In this document: positions 8,771 to 17,411 of the stretch, in pieces | Layout of the letters: every line of letters begins with the position of its first letter | Position numbering within the stretch: the stretch's first letter is position 1 | Assembly: GCF_001908185.1 (NCBI RefSeq) | Contig: NZ_LGHM01000033.1 | Span: 1 to 64,000, forward strand | Direction of reading: 5' to 3' | DNA length: 64,000 nt | Origin: Bradyrhizobium sp. AS23.2 | GTDB taxonomy: Bacteria; Pseudomonadota; Alphaproteobacteria; Rhizobiales; Xanthobacteraceae | Notes under the pieces: model-generated | Told to the model about the DNA's origin: nothing | What the model saw: only the letters and a program-made list of their open reading frames with translations | Databases searched by the model: none | Translations under genes and position numbers: made by a program

Positions 8771-9713
8771 AACGTGCGCGCCGTCGCCAATTGCACGGGG
8801 TTTCGTTCGTCAACCGCCTGAACGCCGCGGCGAAGGCTGACTGCGAGGCATAACCCAGCGCTGCTGCAATCGACACAACCGATTCGTCCGTTTCACGCAA
8901 CATCTTCATTGCCCGCTCGAGCTGGTGTTGGCGGAGCCAGGCATGAGGTGAAAGCCCGGTGCTTTCCTTGAAGGCGCGGCAGAAGTGGAAGCGCGACAGG
9001 CCGGCATCGGAAGCCAGGGCGGCCAGGGAGACGTCTGCTTCGTTGGCTGAGCGCAAGCGTTGGATGGCGCGCCGTAAGCCCGTCGGTGACAGCCCACCCG
9101 CGGCCGGCTGAAAGATGGCTGACGAACTCACGTGTGCAGCCAGCAGACGTGTCGCCAGGAGATCGATGAGCTGCTGCCTGAACAAGGCATCCAGAGGCTC
9201 GCGACCGTCCAGGAAATCCGCCGCACTCATTAGCAGGCGGGATGTCATGGAGTCGGGATGTGCGGTCCGCTCAAGCAGATCGCCCGGTGCGACTTTGTCG
9301 GCATCTCCTGAAACGCGCAGCAGTGTTGCCCTCGGAAGATAGAGTTGAATCACCTTCATGGGCTCATGAATGTCCCACCGGGAGGTTGAGCCGGCAGGAA
9401 TGACCGTCACCACACCGGGTCGCGCCGTTCCGACCGCAACTGATTTTCCAGTGCGCCGCTCCAGCCGCTGAAAGCCGGCCGGGTAAACCATGACGACGTG
9501 CTCGGCCATCGGCTCGATCACATCGTGGAGAGCTCCATGCTCCCAGTAGGTGATGGCACCACTCGGCGGGTCAGCGGCCATGCGCAGCGGTGTAGCCTTG
9601 AGAACGCGTGCCATCTCCACATCGGCAGGGCGCCGGTCAGCGATCGGAAACTCGTCTCGGCGAACCGGGACCGGCAGAGCCTCCGCGCGTTCACGCAACA
9701 TCAGGTTACTCAT
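8769..9713 (-). CDS. AraC-family transcriptional regulator
   Basis: 314 residues from ATG at 9713 (MSNLMLRERAEAL). Residues ~1-190 are a cupin-like sensing domain (VTVIPAGSTSRWDIHEP). Residues ~210-310 carry the two helix-turn-helix units: DVSLAALASDAGLSRFHFCRAFKE, then the second recognition helix around LGYASQSAFAAAFRRLTNETP. The start codon overlaps the stop of the upstream YiiX-like gene as ATGA, so translation is coupled. It is the intact paralogue of the frameshifted gene at 4405. It probably binds the 20-bp-spaced direct repeats found next to it and elsewhere here; that is inference from position and site geometry. Confidence 0.88.
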   Translation of the reverse strand: MSNLMLRERAEALPVPVRRDEFPIADRRPADVEMARVLKATPLRMAADPPSGAITYWEHGALHDVIEPMAEHVVMVYPAGFQRLERRTGKSVAVGTARPGVVTVIPAGSTSRWDIHEPMKVIQLYLPRATLLRVSGDADKVAPGDLLERTAHPDSMTSRLLMSAADFLDGREPLDALFRQQLIDLLATRLLAAHVSSSAIFQPAAGGLSPTGLRRAIQRLRSANEADVSLAALASDAGLSRFHFCRAFKESTGLSPHAWLRQHQLERAMKMLRETDESVVSIAAALGYASQSAFAAAFRRLTNETPCNWRRRAR

Positions 9714-10510
9714 AGGCGTGAGCCCGGCTGCGACCGCGCCGCTGAGGCTTTCGTGAATGCGAGCGTGTGTGACCCCGAGACAGGTTCGGCCCAGCAAATC
9801 TCTTTGTAGTTGAAGCCGCCCGCGAGCATTGGCTTCACCACCATGAAGTAGGGCGACATATCGAAGTCGCCGGGCACGTAAAGGGATGGGTGACGGATCT
9901 CGGCGATCTCACCTGGCACCGTCCGGTTGCGCGTGATCATCGGCAGAATCGGGTAACGCACGGCGTTAAATGCTTGCGCGATCAGCGACGAACAGATGAT
10001 ACGGCTGGCATCACCGGAGCCGAGCGCTTCCGTTCGGCGGTATCCGGGCCTCGTCACAGGCCAAGGTAATAGATAGCGCATCAGGTCGATGACGTTCTTG
10101 AAATCGTAGCCGAGTCCTATGCGATCCGAGGCGTAGCGGCAGACCTCTCGGCAGTCCGCTTCGCTCAGGTTCACCGGGCGGCAGATGCGCGTTTGACAAT
10201 GCAGGTATTTAGACAGCGGCGCTGATACGACACCTTCGTCGATATTGGCTTCAATCAGGACGTGGGGCTCGTTGCCGGTTGTGTCGCCCGCCATCGGCCC
10301 GACGTACAACGCTGAATGCGACCAGGTCGAATGAGTGAGGCATTTGATGATGCCGGAGATGCGACCTTTGCCCTCGACCAGCAAAACGTCGCCCGGTTGA
10401 AGGGTGTCGCGTAAGGCGGCCAAATAGTCAGAAGCGAGCGGCTCACAGTCGCTGTCCGGCTTCTGCAGCCGGGCAACCAAACGTCCGACATGATCGAACA
10501 TCCGGCCCAT
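9710..10510 (-). CDS. YiiX/YebB-like (permuted NlpC/P60) cysteine hydrolase
   Basis: 266 residues. LQPGDVLLVEGKGRISGIIK followed by THSTWSHSALYVG puts a catalytic histidine at ~65, LIEANI gives the acidic residue at ~88, and IICSSLIAQAF gives the nucleophilic cysteine at ~173. This His-before-Cys order is the circularly permuted papain fold of YiiX-type proteins, thought to act on lipids or peptidoglycan-linked amides. No signal peptide is visible. ATG at 10510 follows AAGGAACGCGTC. It is divergent from the winged-helix regulator at 10583 and translationally coupled to the AraC gene, an unusual enzyme-regulator pair. Confidence 0.75.
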   Translation of the reverse strand: MGRMFDHVGRLVARLQKPDSDCEPLASDYLAALRDTLQPGDVLLVEGKGRISGIIKCLTHSTWSHSALYVGPMAGDTTGNEPHVLIEANIDEGVVSAPLSKYLHCQTRICRPVNLSEADCREVCRYASDRIGLGYDFKNVIDLMRYLLPWPVTRPGYRRTEALGSGDASRIICSSLIAQAFNAVRYPILPMITRNRTVPGEIAEIRHPSLYVPGDFDMSPYFMVVKPMLAGGFNYKEICWAEPVSGSHTLAFTKASAARSQPGSRL

Positions 10511-10582
10511 GACGCGTTCCTTCTTTTTTGGCGTTTTCCGCAGACAGGGGTACGCTGCTACGCCGCGTCATTCCTTTGAGCA

Positions 10583-12229
10583 GTGCTGAGAAATTCTGAG
10601 AATGCCTATGGGTCGAGGTGCGACGTGCCTGAGCAGCAGCGTCTGAAGCCGGTGTATGTCTGCCAGGGTTGGGAGATTGATCTCGCGCGACGGGAACTAC
10701 GGTTGCGTGGCGCTCCGGTCTCCATAGGCAGCCGCGCCTTTGAGATCATTGCAGTTTTGGTTGAAGCCGCAGGCGACACAATCGACAAATACGACCTGAT
10801 GGGCCGTGTCTGGCCGGGGGCCGTTGTCGAGGAAAATACCCTGCAGTTCCACATATCTGCGATCCGGAAGGCCTTCGGGCCGGACCGGGAGATGCTGAAG
10901 ACTGCGTTTGGACACGGTTATCGTCTCCTTGGTAAATGGACGATCGAGGAAGAGAGCGCGCCGGCCCTTTCGAGTGCACTCGAACAGCATCGTACAGCCG
11001 GTCAACCGCTTCTCAGCGCGGCCGGCGAAGCCTTTTTGGCGCTGCCCGACAAGCCGTCCATCGCGGTATTGCCGTTCCAGAATATGAGCGGCGATCCAGA
11101 CCAGGAATATTTCGCCGACGGCATCGTAGAGGACATCATCACCGCGCTGACACGCTTCAAGTCGCTGTTTGTCATCGCCCGCAACTCATCCTTCACTTAC
11201 AAGGGCAAGCCGGTCGACATCAAGCAAGTCGGCCGCCAACTTGGCGTGCGCTACGTTCTGGAAGGGAGCGTGCGAAAGGCCGGCAACCGGGTTCGAATAA
11301 CCGGGCAACTCATCGACGCGGCGACCAGTAACCATCTTTGGGCTGAAAAATTCGACGGGGGGATCGAAGATATATTTAGCTTGCAGGACCAGGTAACGGC
11401 GGCTGTCGTTGCATTCATTGCTCCCGCTGTCGAGCGGGCCGAGATCGAGCGAACTAAGCGAAAACCCACAGATCGACTGGACAGCTATGATCTATATCTG
11501 CGTGGAGTGGCGCTTCAGCGAAGGGGCTCTTTCGAAGAAGCTCGCGCGTGGCTCAGAAAAGCTATCGAAAAGGATCCTGAGAACGCCCGGGCCTATGCCA
11601 ATCTGGCGCTGACGTACAACACCCAGCAGGCGGTCAGCGGAATGGCACTTTCTGCAGAGGAGCGCGATGAAGCAATCAGGCTTGCCAACTCTGCAGCAAA
11701 TCTCGCGGCCGACGACGCTGTTCCGTTGGCACAAGCGGGACACGTCCTCACCTATATCGGGCGCAACTATGATCGCGGATCATCAATAACAACAGAGGCC
11801 GTGGCTCTCAACGCCAACCACGCCTTTGTCTGGCTTTCGCGCGGCTGGGTAGCGTTCATGAGCGACGACCCCGAAAGGGCGATAGAGAGCTTTGATCGGC
11901 TATCTAGACTGGATCCCCTCGATCCAAACCGCAGATGGGCATGGATCGGAAGAGCATTCGCGCTGTTTTGCCTGGAGCGCTATTTGGAAGGGTATGAGTG
12001 GGCAGCGAAGGCGGTTCAGCTCCACGCTGAAGCGCAGTCGCTCGGAGCTCTGATCATCAACAGCATTGGCGCGGGCCGGACCGATGACGCGCGTGACGCG
12101 GTGGCGCAGCTTTTGAAGCTCCATCCCGACTTTCGTGTATCTCACTCCGTTGAAGCATTCCGTACGCGTTCAGCCGCGACGCAGGATCGGATATTGAAAG
12201 CGCTTCAGGACGCCGGTCTACCGCCCTAG
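10583..12229 (+). CDS. Winged-helix regulator with TolB-like and TPR domains
   Basis: 548 residues from GTG at 10583; a GTG at 10625 is an alternative start. The winged helix spans ~25-115 (VEENTLQFHISAIRKAFG is the recognition region). A TolB-like segment begins at ~158 (SIAVLPFQNMSGD, YFADGIVEDIITALTRF, LGVRYVLEGSVRKAGNRVRI). TPR-like helices run from ~290 to the end (ARAYANLALTYN, HAFVWLSRGWVAF). It is a paralogue of 1855-3432 and cytosolic. The divergent position to the YiiX-AraC operon suggests cross-regulation in the 72-bp gap between them. Confidence 0.85.
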   Translation: MLRNSENAYGSRCDVPEQQRLKPVYVCQGWEIDLARRELRLRGAPVSIGSRAFEIIAVLVEAAGDTIDKYDLMGRVWPGAVVEENTLQFHISAIRKAFGPDREMLKTAFGHGYRLLGKWTIEEESAPALSSALEQHRTAGQPLLSAAGEAFLALPDKPSIAVLPFQNMSGDPDQEYFADGIVEDIITALTRFKSLFVIARNSSFTYKGKPVDIKQVGRQLGVRYVLEGSVRKAGNRVRITGQLIDAATSNHLWAEKFDGGIEDIFSLQDQVTAAVVAFIAPAVERAEIERTKRKPTDRLDSYDLYLRGVALQRRGSFEEARAWLRKAIEKDPENARAYANLALTYNTQQAVSGMALSAEERDEAIRLANSAANLAADDAVPLAQAGHVLTYIGRNYDRGSSITTEAVALNANHAFVWLSRGWVAFMSDDPERAIESFDRLSRLDPLDPNRRWAWIGRAFALFCLERYLEGYEWAAKAVQLHAEAQSLGALIINSIGAGRTDDARDAVAQLLKLHPDFRVSHSVEAFRTRSAATQDRILKALQDAGLPP

Positions 12230-12346
12230 ACGCCCGAGCGGTATCAAGGACGACTTCATCCTGTACACCTGTCGGACTCGAGAATCGACTGATGGCGTGG
12301 CGCAACCTGCGCAGGGCCCAGCGCGACAGGCCGACGCCGAAAGTTA

Positions 12347-12386
12347 ACAGCAATCGCTCTACAAGTACGGCAATCGTTCTGGCGCA
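12347..12386 (+). promoter_or_regulatory. Tandem AATCGCTC direct repeat, site C
   Basis: AATCGCTC at 12352-12359 and AATCGTTC at 12372-12379, 20 bp apart, in CAGCAATCGCTCTACAAG ... TACGGCAATCGTTCTGGCGCAG. The downstream copy ends 70 bp before the ATG at 12449. A TTAGATCATC block about 24 bp further on, also found after site A, could hold the -10 element, which would place the second half-site next to the -35 region. Confidence 0.6.
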
Positions 12387-12448
12387 GCCGCCGCGCGGAT
12401 CGGTTAGATCATCACAGTGCTCCACATCCAACCGGACGGAGGAAGAAG

Positions 12449-12730
12449 ATGATCTCGAAGAGCATCGTCAGGCCCCGTGCAGCCGCAACGACTTATGCGG
12501 GGTGGTCCGCATTTGCCCGCAACACGGTCGAGACAGTCTCCGAATTTGCGGGCCTCGTTCAAAACCTGACTCTCGACATCCGCGACAGCTATCGGCCGGA
12601 GCTGCACTACATGCGCGGTCCCGGCCCGAAATGGCGCGCGAAACACCGGTCGATACTCCAAATGGCTGGGGCCGAGCCGAAATCGGATCGGCGGTGCAAC
12701 GACAACAATCATGCTGGGACTTCGCCGTAA
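12449..12730 (+). CDS. Small protein of unknown function downstream of site C
   Basis: 93 residues with a strong ribosome site (GGAGGAAGAAG) before ATG. The N-terminus MISKSIVRPRAAATTYAGW is followed by a helical, polar body (VETVSEFAGLVQNLTLDIRD). No domain recognised. The promoter and first codons match those of the ORF at 6312, so the two derive from one ancestor. The strong ribosome site makes translation more likely here than at 6312. Confidence 0.5.
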   Translation: MISKSIVRPRAAATTYAGWSAFARNTVETVSEFAGLVQNLTLDIRDSYRPELHYMRGPGPKWRAKHRSILQMAGAEPKSDRRCNDNNHAGTSP

Positions 12731-12843
12731 CACGCCAAGCACCAGCCACGTGGATTTTGAAGACCACTGAAGACGAACAAGCTGGAGCTTGCACCTCTTC
12801 ACTGGATTAAGCCCCCACTGACCAACCACGCGAGGAAAACGCC

Positions 12844-13493
12844 ATGTCCAAGCTCGAAATGCTCACGCCCGACAACAGCGCCATCGCCCTCATCGACTAT
12901 CAGCCCGCCATGTATCAAGGCGTGCAGTCGCACGACCGACTTGTCGTGTTCAACAATATCCAGGTCCTCGCCAGGGCCGCCAAGTTGTTCAAGATTCCGA
13001 CTGTGCTAACGACGGTCGCCAAGGATTCGTTCTCCGGTCCCTTCATGCCTGAAGTGACCGAGCTTTTTCCGAAGCACAACATCATCGACCGCACCTCGAT
13101 GAATTCCTGGCTCGACCCGAATTTCCGCAGGCAGTCGCCGCTACCGGCCGGAAGAAGTTCGTCATCGCGGGGCTGTGGACCGAGGCCTGCGTGATGTTTC
13201 CGACGCTGGACATGATGCGCGAAGGCTTCGAGATCTATATTGCGGCCGACGCCTGCGGCGATCTCTCGATCGAAGCGCACGATCGCGCGATGGACCGCGC
13301 CGTGCAGGCGGGCGCTATTCCGATCACGTCACTGCAATACGTCTTCGAGTTGCAGCAGGACTGGGCGCGCTCCGAGACCTATGAGGGCGTCATGGACATC
13401 CTGCGCGCGCATTCGCCCTACGGGATTCAGGTCCGCTTCTCGAAATGGGCGCTCGGCGAGCACGCGTCGGAGGCAGGCACGAAGGCCGCCTGA
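12844..13493 (+). pseudogene. Isochorismatase-family hydrolase, frameshifted near 13127
   Basis: ATG at 12844 after GAGGAAAACGCC. The first frame has ALIDYQPAMYQGV with the catalytic Asp, TTVAKDSF and DRTSMNSWLDPNF. The second frame continues QAVAATGRKKFVIAGLWTEACVMFP with the catalytic cysteine and runs to 13493. At 13121-13130 the text reads TTCCGCAG; one extra C (TTCCGCCAG) would join the halves. Rejoined length is about 217 residues, normal for YcaC-like members of the family, which hydrolyse amides or are of unknown activity. XapX and an amidohydrolase follow on the same strand. Confidence 0.8.
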
Positions 13494-13588
13494 CACGCGG
13501 GCGGTGCGGGCGGACTGAGCCCAGTTGAAACGGCATCGTGCGTCAAGCTGCGGGGTCGTGATCCTGCAGCCCACGGATGGAGAAGATC

Positions 13589-13873
13589 ATGAAGGTCTAT
13601 GTCATTTCGCTGGGAGCGGGCCTGCTGGTCGGGGTCATCTACAGCCTTCTCAGCGTGCGCTCGCCCGCGCCGCCCCTGGTTGCGCTGCTGGGCTTGCTTG
13701 GAATGCTGGCAGGCGAACAGATCGTGCCGGTCGCGAGGCAGCTCGCCTCCGGCGAAGGCGTTGCCGCCGCGTGGCGGCAGGCGAAATGCGCACCTCACAT
13801 GTTCGGGCTGCTGCCCGGGCGGCATACCGAAGCGGCCAAGATCACCCCTGATGTCACGGAGAGGGCATCATGA
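13589..13873 (+). CDS. XapX domain membrane protein
   Basis: 94 residues. MKVYVISLGAGLLVGVIYSLLSVRSPAPP matches the XapX family: a first membrane helix, then the R-S-P-A-P-P signature, then a second helix LVALLGLLGMLAGEQIVPV. GGAGAAGATC precedes the ATG at 13589, so that start is preferred to one four codons earlier. The C-terminal 35 residues are polar and longer than in minimal XapX proteins. The stop overlaps the ATG of the amidohydrolase (ATGA at 13870). XapX proteins often sit near isochorismatase or amidohydrolase genes; function unknown. Confidence 0.85.
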   Translation: MKVYVISLGAGLLVGVIYSLLSVRSPAPPLVALLGLLGMLAGEQIVPVARQLASGEGVAAAWRQAKCAPHMFGLLPGRHTEAAKITPDVTERAS

Positions 13874-15730
13874 ACGCTCCCGACACGATCCTCCATCACG
13901 GTCTCTTCACCACGCTCGACCGCGCAACCCCGACAGCAAGCGCGGTCGCCATCAAGGACGGCGTTTTCACGGCCGTCGGTCACGATGCCGACATCATGAA
14001 ACTGGCCGGATCCCCGACCAGAGTGATCGACCTGAAGGGACGGCGTGTGCTGCCGGGCCTGATCGACAACCACCTCCACATCATTCTTCAACATGGAGCT
14101 GCGATGGGACGGCGTGCGGTCACTTGCCGACGCGATGGCGATGCTGAAGAAACAGGTCGCCATCACACCTCCCCCGCAATGGGTTCGCGTCATCGGTGGC
14201 TTCACCGAACACCAGTTCGCCGAGAAGCGTTTGCCGACCATCGACGAGCTCAATGCGGCCGCGCCCGACACGCCGGTGTTCATCCTGCATCTTTACGATC
14301 GCGCCATTCTCAACGCCGCCGCACTCCGTGCAGTCGGCTACACCAAGGACACGCCGCAGCCGCCGGGCGGTGAGATCATGCGAGACGCGGGTGGCAATCC
14401 GACCGGGCTCCTGCTCGCGAAGCCGAATGCCAACATCCTCTATGCGACGCTCGCCAAGGGCCCGAAGCTTCCGTTCGACTATCAGGTAAATTCCACCCGC
14501 CACTTCATGCGCGAGTTGAACCGTCTGGGCGTGACCGGCGCGATCGACGCGGGCGGCGGTTTCCAGAACTATCCGGAGGACTATGCCGTCATCCAGAAGC
14601 TCTCCGACGAAGGGCTGCTGACGGTCCGGCTCGCCTACAACCTTTTCACCCAGAAGCCGGAGGGCGAGAAGGACGATTTCCTGAATTGGGCCGCGACCTC
14701 GAAATACATGCAGGGCACGGATTATTTTCGCCACAACGGCGCCGGCGAGATGCTGGTGTTCTCCGCGGCCGACTTCGAGGATTTTCGCGTGGCGCGGCCC
14801 GACATGCCGCCGGAGATGGAGGGTGAGCTCGAAGAGGTCGTCCGCGTTCTCGTTCAGAACAAGTGGCCGTGGCGGCTGCACGCGACCTATGACGAAACGA
14901 TCTCGAGAGCGCTCGATGTTTTCGAGAAGGTCGATCGGGACATCCCGCTCGAAGGACTGCACTGGTTCTTCGACCATGCCGAAACCATCTCCGACCGATC
15001 GATCGACCGTATCGCCGCACTCGGCGGCGGAATCGCCGTGCAGCACCGCATGGCCTATCAGGGCGAATATTTTGTCGAGCGGTACGGGTATGGCGCGGCC
15101 GAAGCGACGCCTCCGGTGAAGAAGATCATCGACAAGGGCGTCAAGGTCTCGGCCGGCACCGATGCGACGCGCGTCGCCTCCTACAATCCCTGGGTTTCGC
15201 TGGCGTGGCTGGTGACGGGCCGAACCGTCGGCGGGCTTCGCATCACGCCGCAGCGCAATTGCCTCGATCGGGAGACGGCGCTGCGGATGTGGACGGAGAA
15301 CGTCACCTGGTTCTCCAATGAGGAAGGCAGGAAGGGCCGCATCGCGGTCGGCAAGTTCGCCGATCTGATCGTGCCGGACCGCGATTACTTTTCCTGCGCC
15401 GAGGCCGAGATCGCCGATATCGCCAGCGAACTTACCGTCGTCGGCGGCAAGGTCGTCTACGGCTCCGGCAATTTCGCTGCGCTCGACAAATCGGCGCCGC
15501 CGCCGGCGATGCCGGACTGGTCGCCGGTGCGCAGCTTCGGCGGCTACCGCGCCTGGGCGGAAAAGGGCCCCGCGCGGGCGGCGCGGGTACAGGCCGCACA
15601 ATTCTGCGGCTGTGCCACTAGCTGCGGCGTTCATGGCCATGACCACGCACGCGCCTGGTCGAGCCGGCTTCCGGTTGCCGATCTCAAGAGTTTCTGGGGC
15701 GCCCTCGGCTGTGCCTGCTGGGCGGTGCGA
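13870..15730 (+). pseudogene. YtcJ-like amidohydrolase with internal deletion and lost stop
   Basis: The start (MNAPDTILHHGLFTTLDR) and GLIDNHLHII motif lie in one frame. From about 14090 (FNMELRWDGV) another frame runs on with WVRVIGGFTEHQFAEKR, HWFFDHAET, GTDATRVASYNPW and a C-terminal Cys/His-rich end (FCGCATSCGVHGHDHARAW). Family members have a short loop (about R-G-G-x) between H-x-H and F-N; it is missing, consistent with a deletion of about 14 nt at 14083-14087. At 15728-15730 CGA stands where TGA would end the protein one base before the DoxX ATG, so the frame now reads through to 16060. Likely an inactive metal-dependent hydrolase. Confidence 0.75.
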
Positions 15731-15731
15731 G

Positions 15732-16250
15732 ATGCGCGCCAACGCCGATGCGCCGCGCTGGGTCGGAAGCATTTTGGCCTTGCCGTCGCTGTGGCCTCTC
15801 GCCCGGCTGGCGCTGGTGTCCGCCTACCTGGTCGGCGGTTTCACCAAGCTGTTCGACTTTGCCGGCGCGATCGGCGAGCAGGAGCACTTCGGACTGTACC
15901 CGGGCTGGCTTTGGGCGAGCCTTGCCATCCTTGTCGAACTCGGCGGATCGGCGCTGGTCGTAGCTGGCCGCCAGGTCTGGCTCGGCGCAGGCGGTCTTGG
16001 CGTCTTGACCGCCATCGCCATGCTGACCGCCAACAATTTCTGGGCGCTCGCGGGCCATGACCGCTTCATGGCGCTGAACGCCTTCTTCGAGCATCTCGGC
16101 CTGATCGCGGGACTCATCGTCGTCGCGCAGCGGAGTGACCATCGACCTGCATTACGCCTGCATTTGCAGCAATCGCTCTATAGCGACGGCAATCGCTCTG
16201 GCGCAACAGTCAGTGAAAGCCGGCAGCATCACGGCGACACTCAGCAATGA
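15732..16250 (+). CDS. DoxX-like membrane protein
   Basis: About 172 residues from ATG at 15732 (MRANADAPRWVG). Four membrane helices are visible, including LARLALVSAYLVGGFTKLFD and a glycine-rich segment GLGVLTAIAMLTANNFWALAG. SAYLVGGFTKLFD and the A-x-L-E-L-G-G-type LVELGGSALVV are typical of DoxX. The last ~28 residues (after VVAQRSD) are hydrophilic and run across tandem repeat site D, so the true stop may have been shifted by an indel. It belongs to the isochorismatase-XapX-amidohydrolase set. Confidence 0.7.
   Translation: MRANADAPRWVGSILALPSLWPLARLALVSAYLVGGFTKLFDFAGAIGEQEHFGLYPGWLWASLAILVELGGSALVVAGRQVWLGAGGLGVLTAIAMLTANNFWALAGHDRFMALNAFFEHLGLIAGLIVVAQRSDHRPALRLHLQQSLYSDGNRSGATVSESRQHHGDTQQ
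16166..16205 (+). promoter_or_regulatory. Tandem AATCGCTC direct repeat, site D
   Basis: AATCGCTC at 16171-16178 and 16191-16198, exactly 20 bp apart, both perfect copies, in GCAGCAATCGCTCTATAG ... GACGGCAATCGCTCTGGCGC. It lies inside the apparent end of the DoxX frame and 149 bp before the ATG of the first metallo-beta-lactamase-fold gene, further than at the other three sites. Confidence 0.55.
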
Positions 16251-16346
16251 GCCTGTCGTCAAGGATCGAACATCTCGTCGGATTGTCCGCGCTTTCTCAC
16301 GCAGAAAGCGTCACTCAGAACGAAGTCGAACGCAGGAGTTTTGAAG

Positions 16347-17298
16347 ATGAATCAGGTGCCCCGCAACACTCAGACGAAGACAAAGGGCCTGGATGAGGCC
16401 TCGCACACCGGCACACCCAGGCTCGATGAGTTGGTTCCGTCGCGCTACGCGCTCAAGGTCGGCGACATCGACGTGCTGGTGTTCAGCGATGGGGTGCTGA
16501 CGCCCCCCGGCCGAGTCGATGGCCACCAACGCCGACCCGGCAGCACGGGCGGCCTGGCTGGACACCATGTTCCTCTCACGGGACGCGTTCGATTGGGCTC
16601 TGAACGAAGTGGTGGTGCGCAGCGGCTGCCAGACCATACTCATCGACAGTGGGCTGGGGGCGGAGTACCCGGACTTCCCCCGCGCCGGGCAGTTGGGCCA
16701 CCGACTGGCTGCCGCCGGCATCGATCTTGGGTCAGTGACAGACGTGGTGCTGACCCACATGCACTTCGATCATGTCGGCGGCCTTCTCGTCGATGGCGTG
16801 CAAGAGCAACTGCGCCCAGACCTGCGGATTCACGTAGCCGCTGCAGAAGTCAAATTCTGGGCGGCGCCTGATTTCTCGCGCACCGCCATGCCTCCGGAGC
16901 TCGCCGACCTGGCTAACCGGGCAGCCACTCGATTCCTGGACGAATACCGGAGCCATCTGCGACCGTTCGAAGAGGAGCACATGGTGGCGCCGGGAGTGGT
17001 CGTCAGTCGCACCGGTGGCCACACGCCCGGGCACAGCGTGGTCCGCCTCAAGTCCGGCGGTGACCAGTTGATGTTCGCCGCCGACGCCGTGTTTCCGGTC
17101 TCATTCGATCACCCCGACTGGCACAACGGCTTTGAACACGACCCCGAGGAGGCAGCCCGCGTCCGGGTCCGTCTCTTGCGCGAACTGGCGGCGACCGGCG
17201 CGCTGCTGGTGGCCACTCACATGCCATTCCCATCCATCGGCCGGGTCGCGGTTGCCGGCGACGCATTTCGTTGGGTACCGACGTGGTGGGACTACTGA
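16347..17298 (+). pseudogene. Metallo-beta-lactamase-fold hydrolase, frameshifted (copy 1)
   Basis: The start is ATG at 16347 after GCAGGAG. The first ~55 residues (LDELVPSRYALKVGDIDVLVFSDGVLTPP) are in one frame; from about 16510 the rest (AWLDTMFLSRDAFDW, HMHFDHVGG metal motif, GGHTPGHSVV) is in another. The break is at six C (16503-16508); five C restore ACG CCC CCG GCC and full colinearity with the neighbour at 17412. It is a zinc hydrolase of the lactonase/AttM-like group. Tandem duplication with 17412-18350; both copies keep the HxHxDH motif. Confidence 0.8.
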
Positions 17299-17411
17299 CC
17301 CCATGTCGGCTTAGGGCCGAGCATTGATCGACTTGCAACCTTTGCAAGCGCGGTCCGTGCCGGATTGAGCAGCAAGATCGAACGTCAGCATCGACCACAG
17401 GAGTTTTCGAA

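Noticed and set aside
14120..15772. 550-codon open frame on the minus strand
   Set aside because: Exactly antisense to the YtcJ-like amidohydrolase, which carries recognisable motifs; the minus frame shows none.
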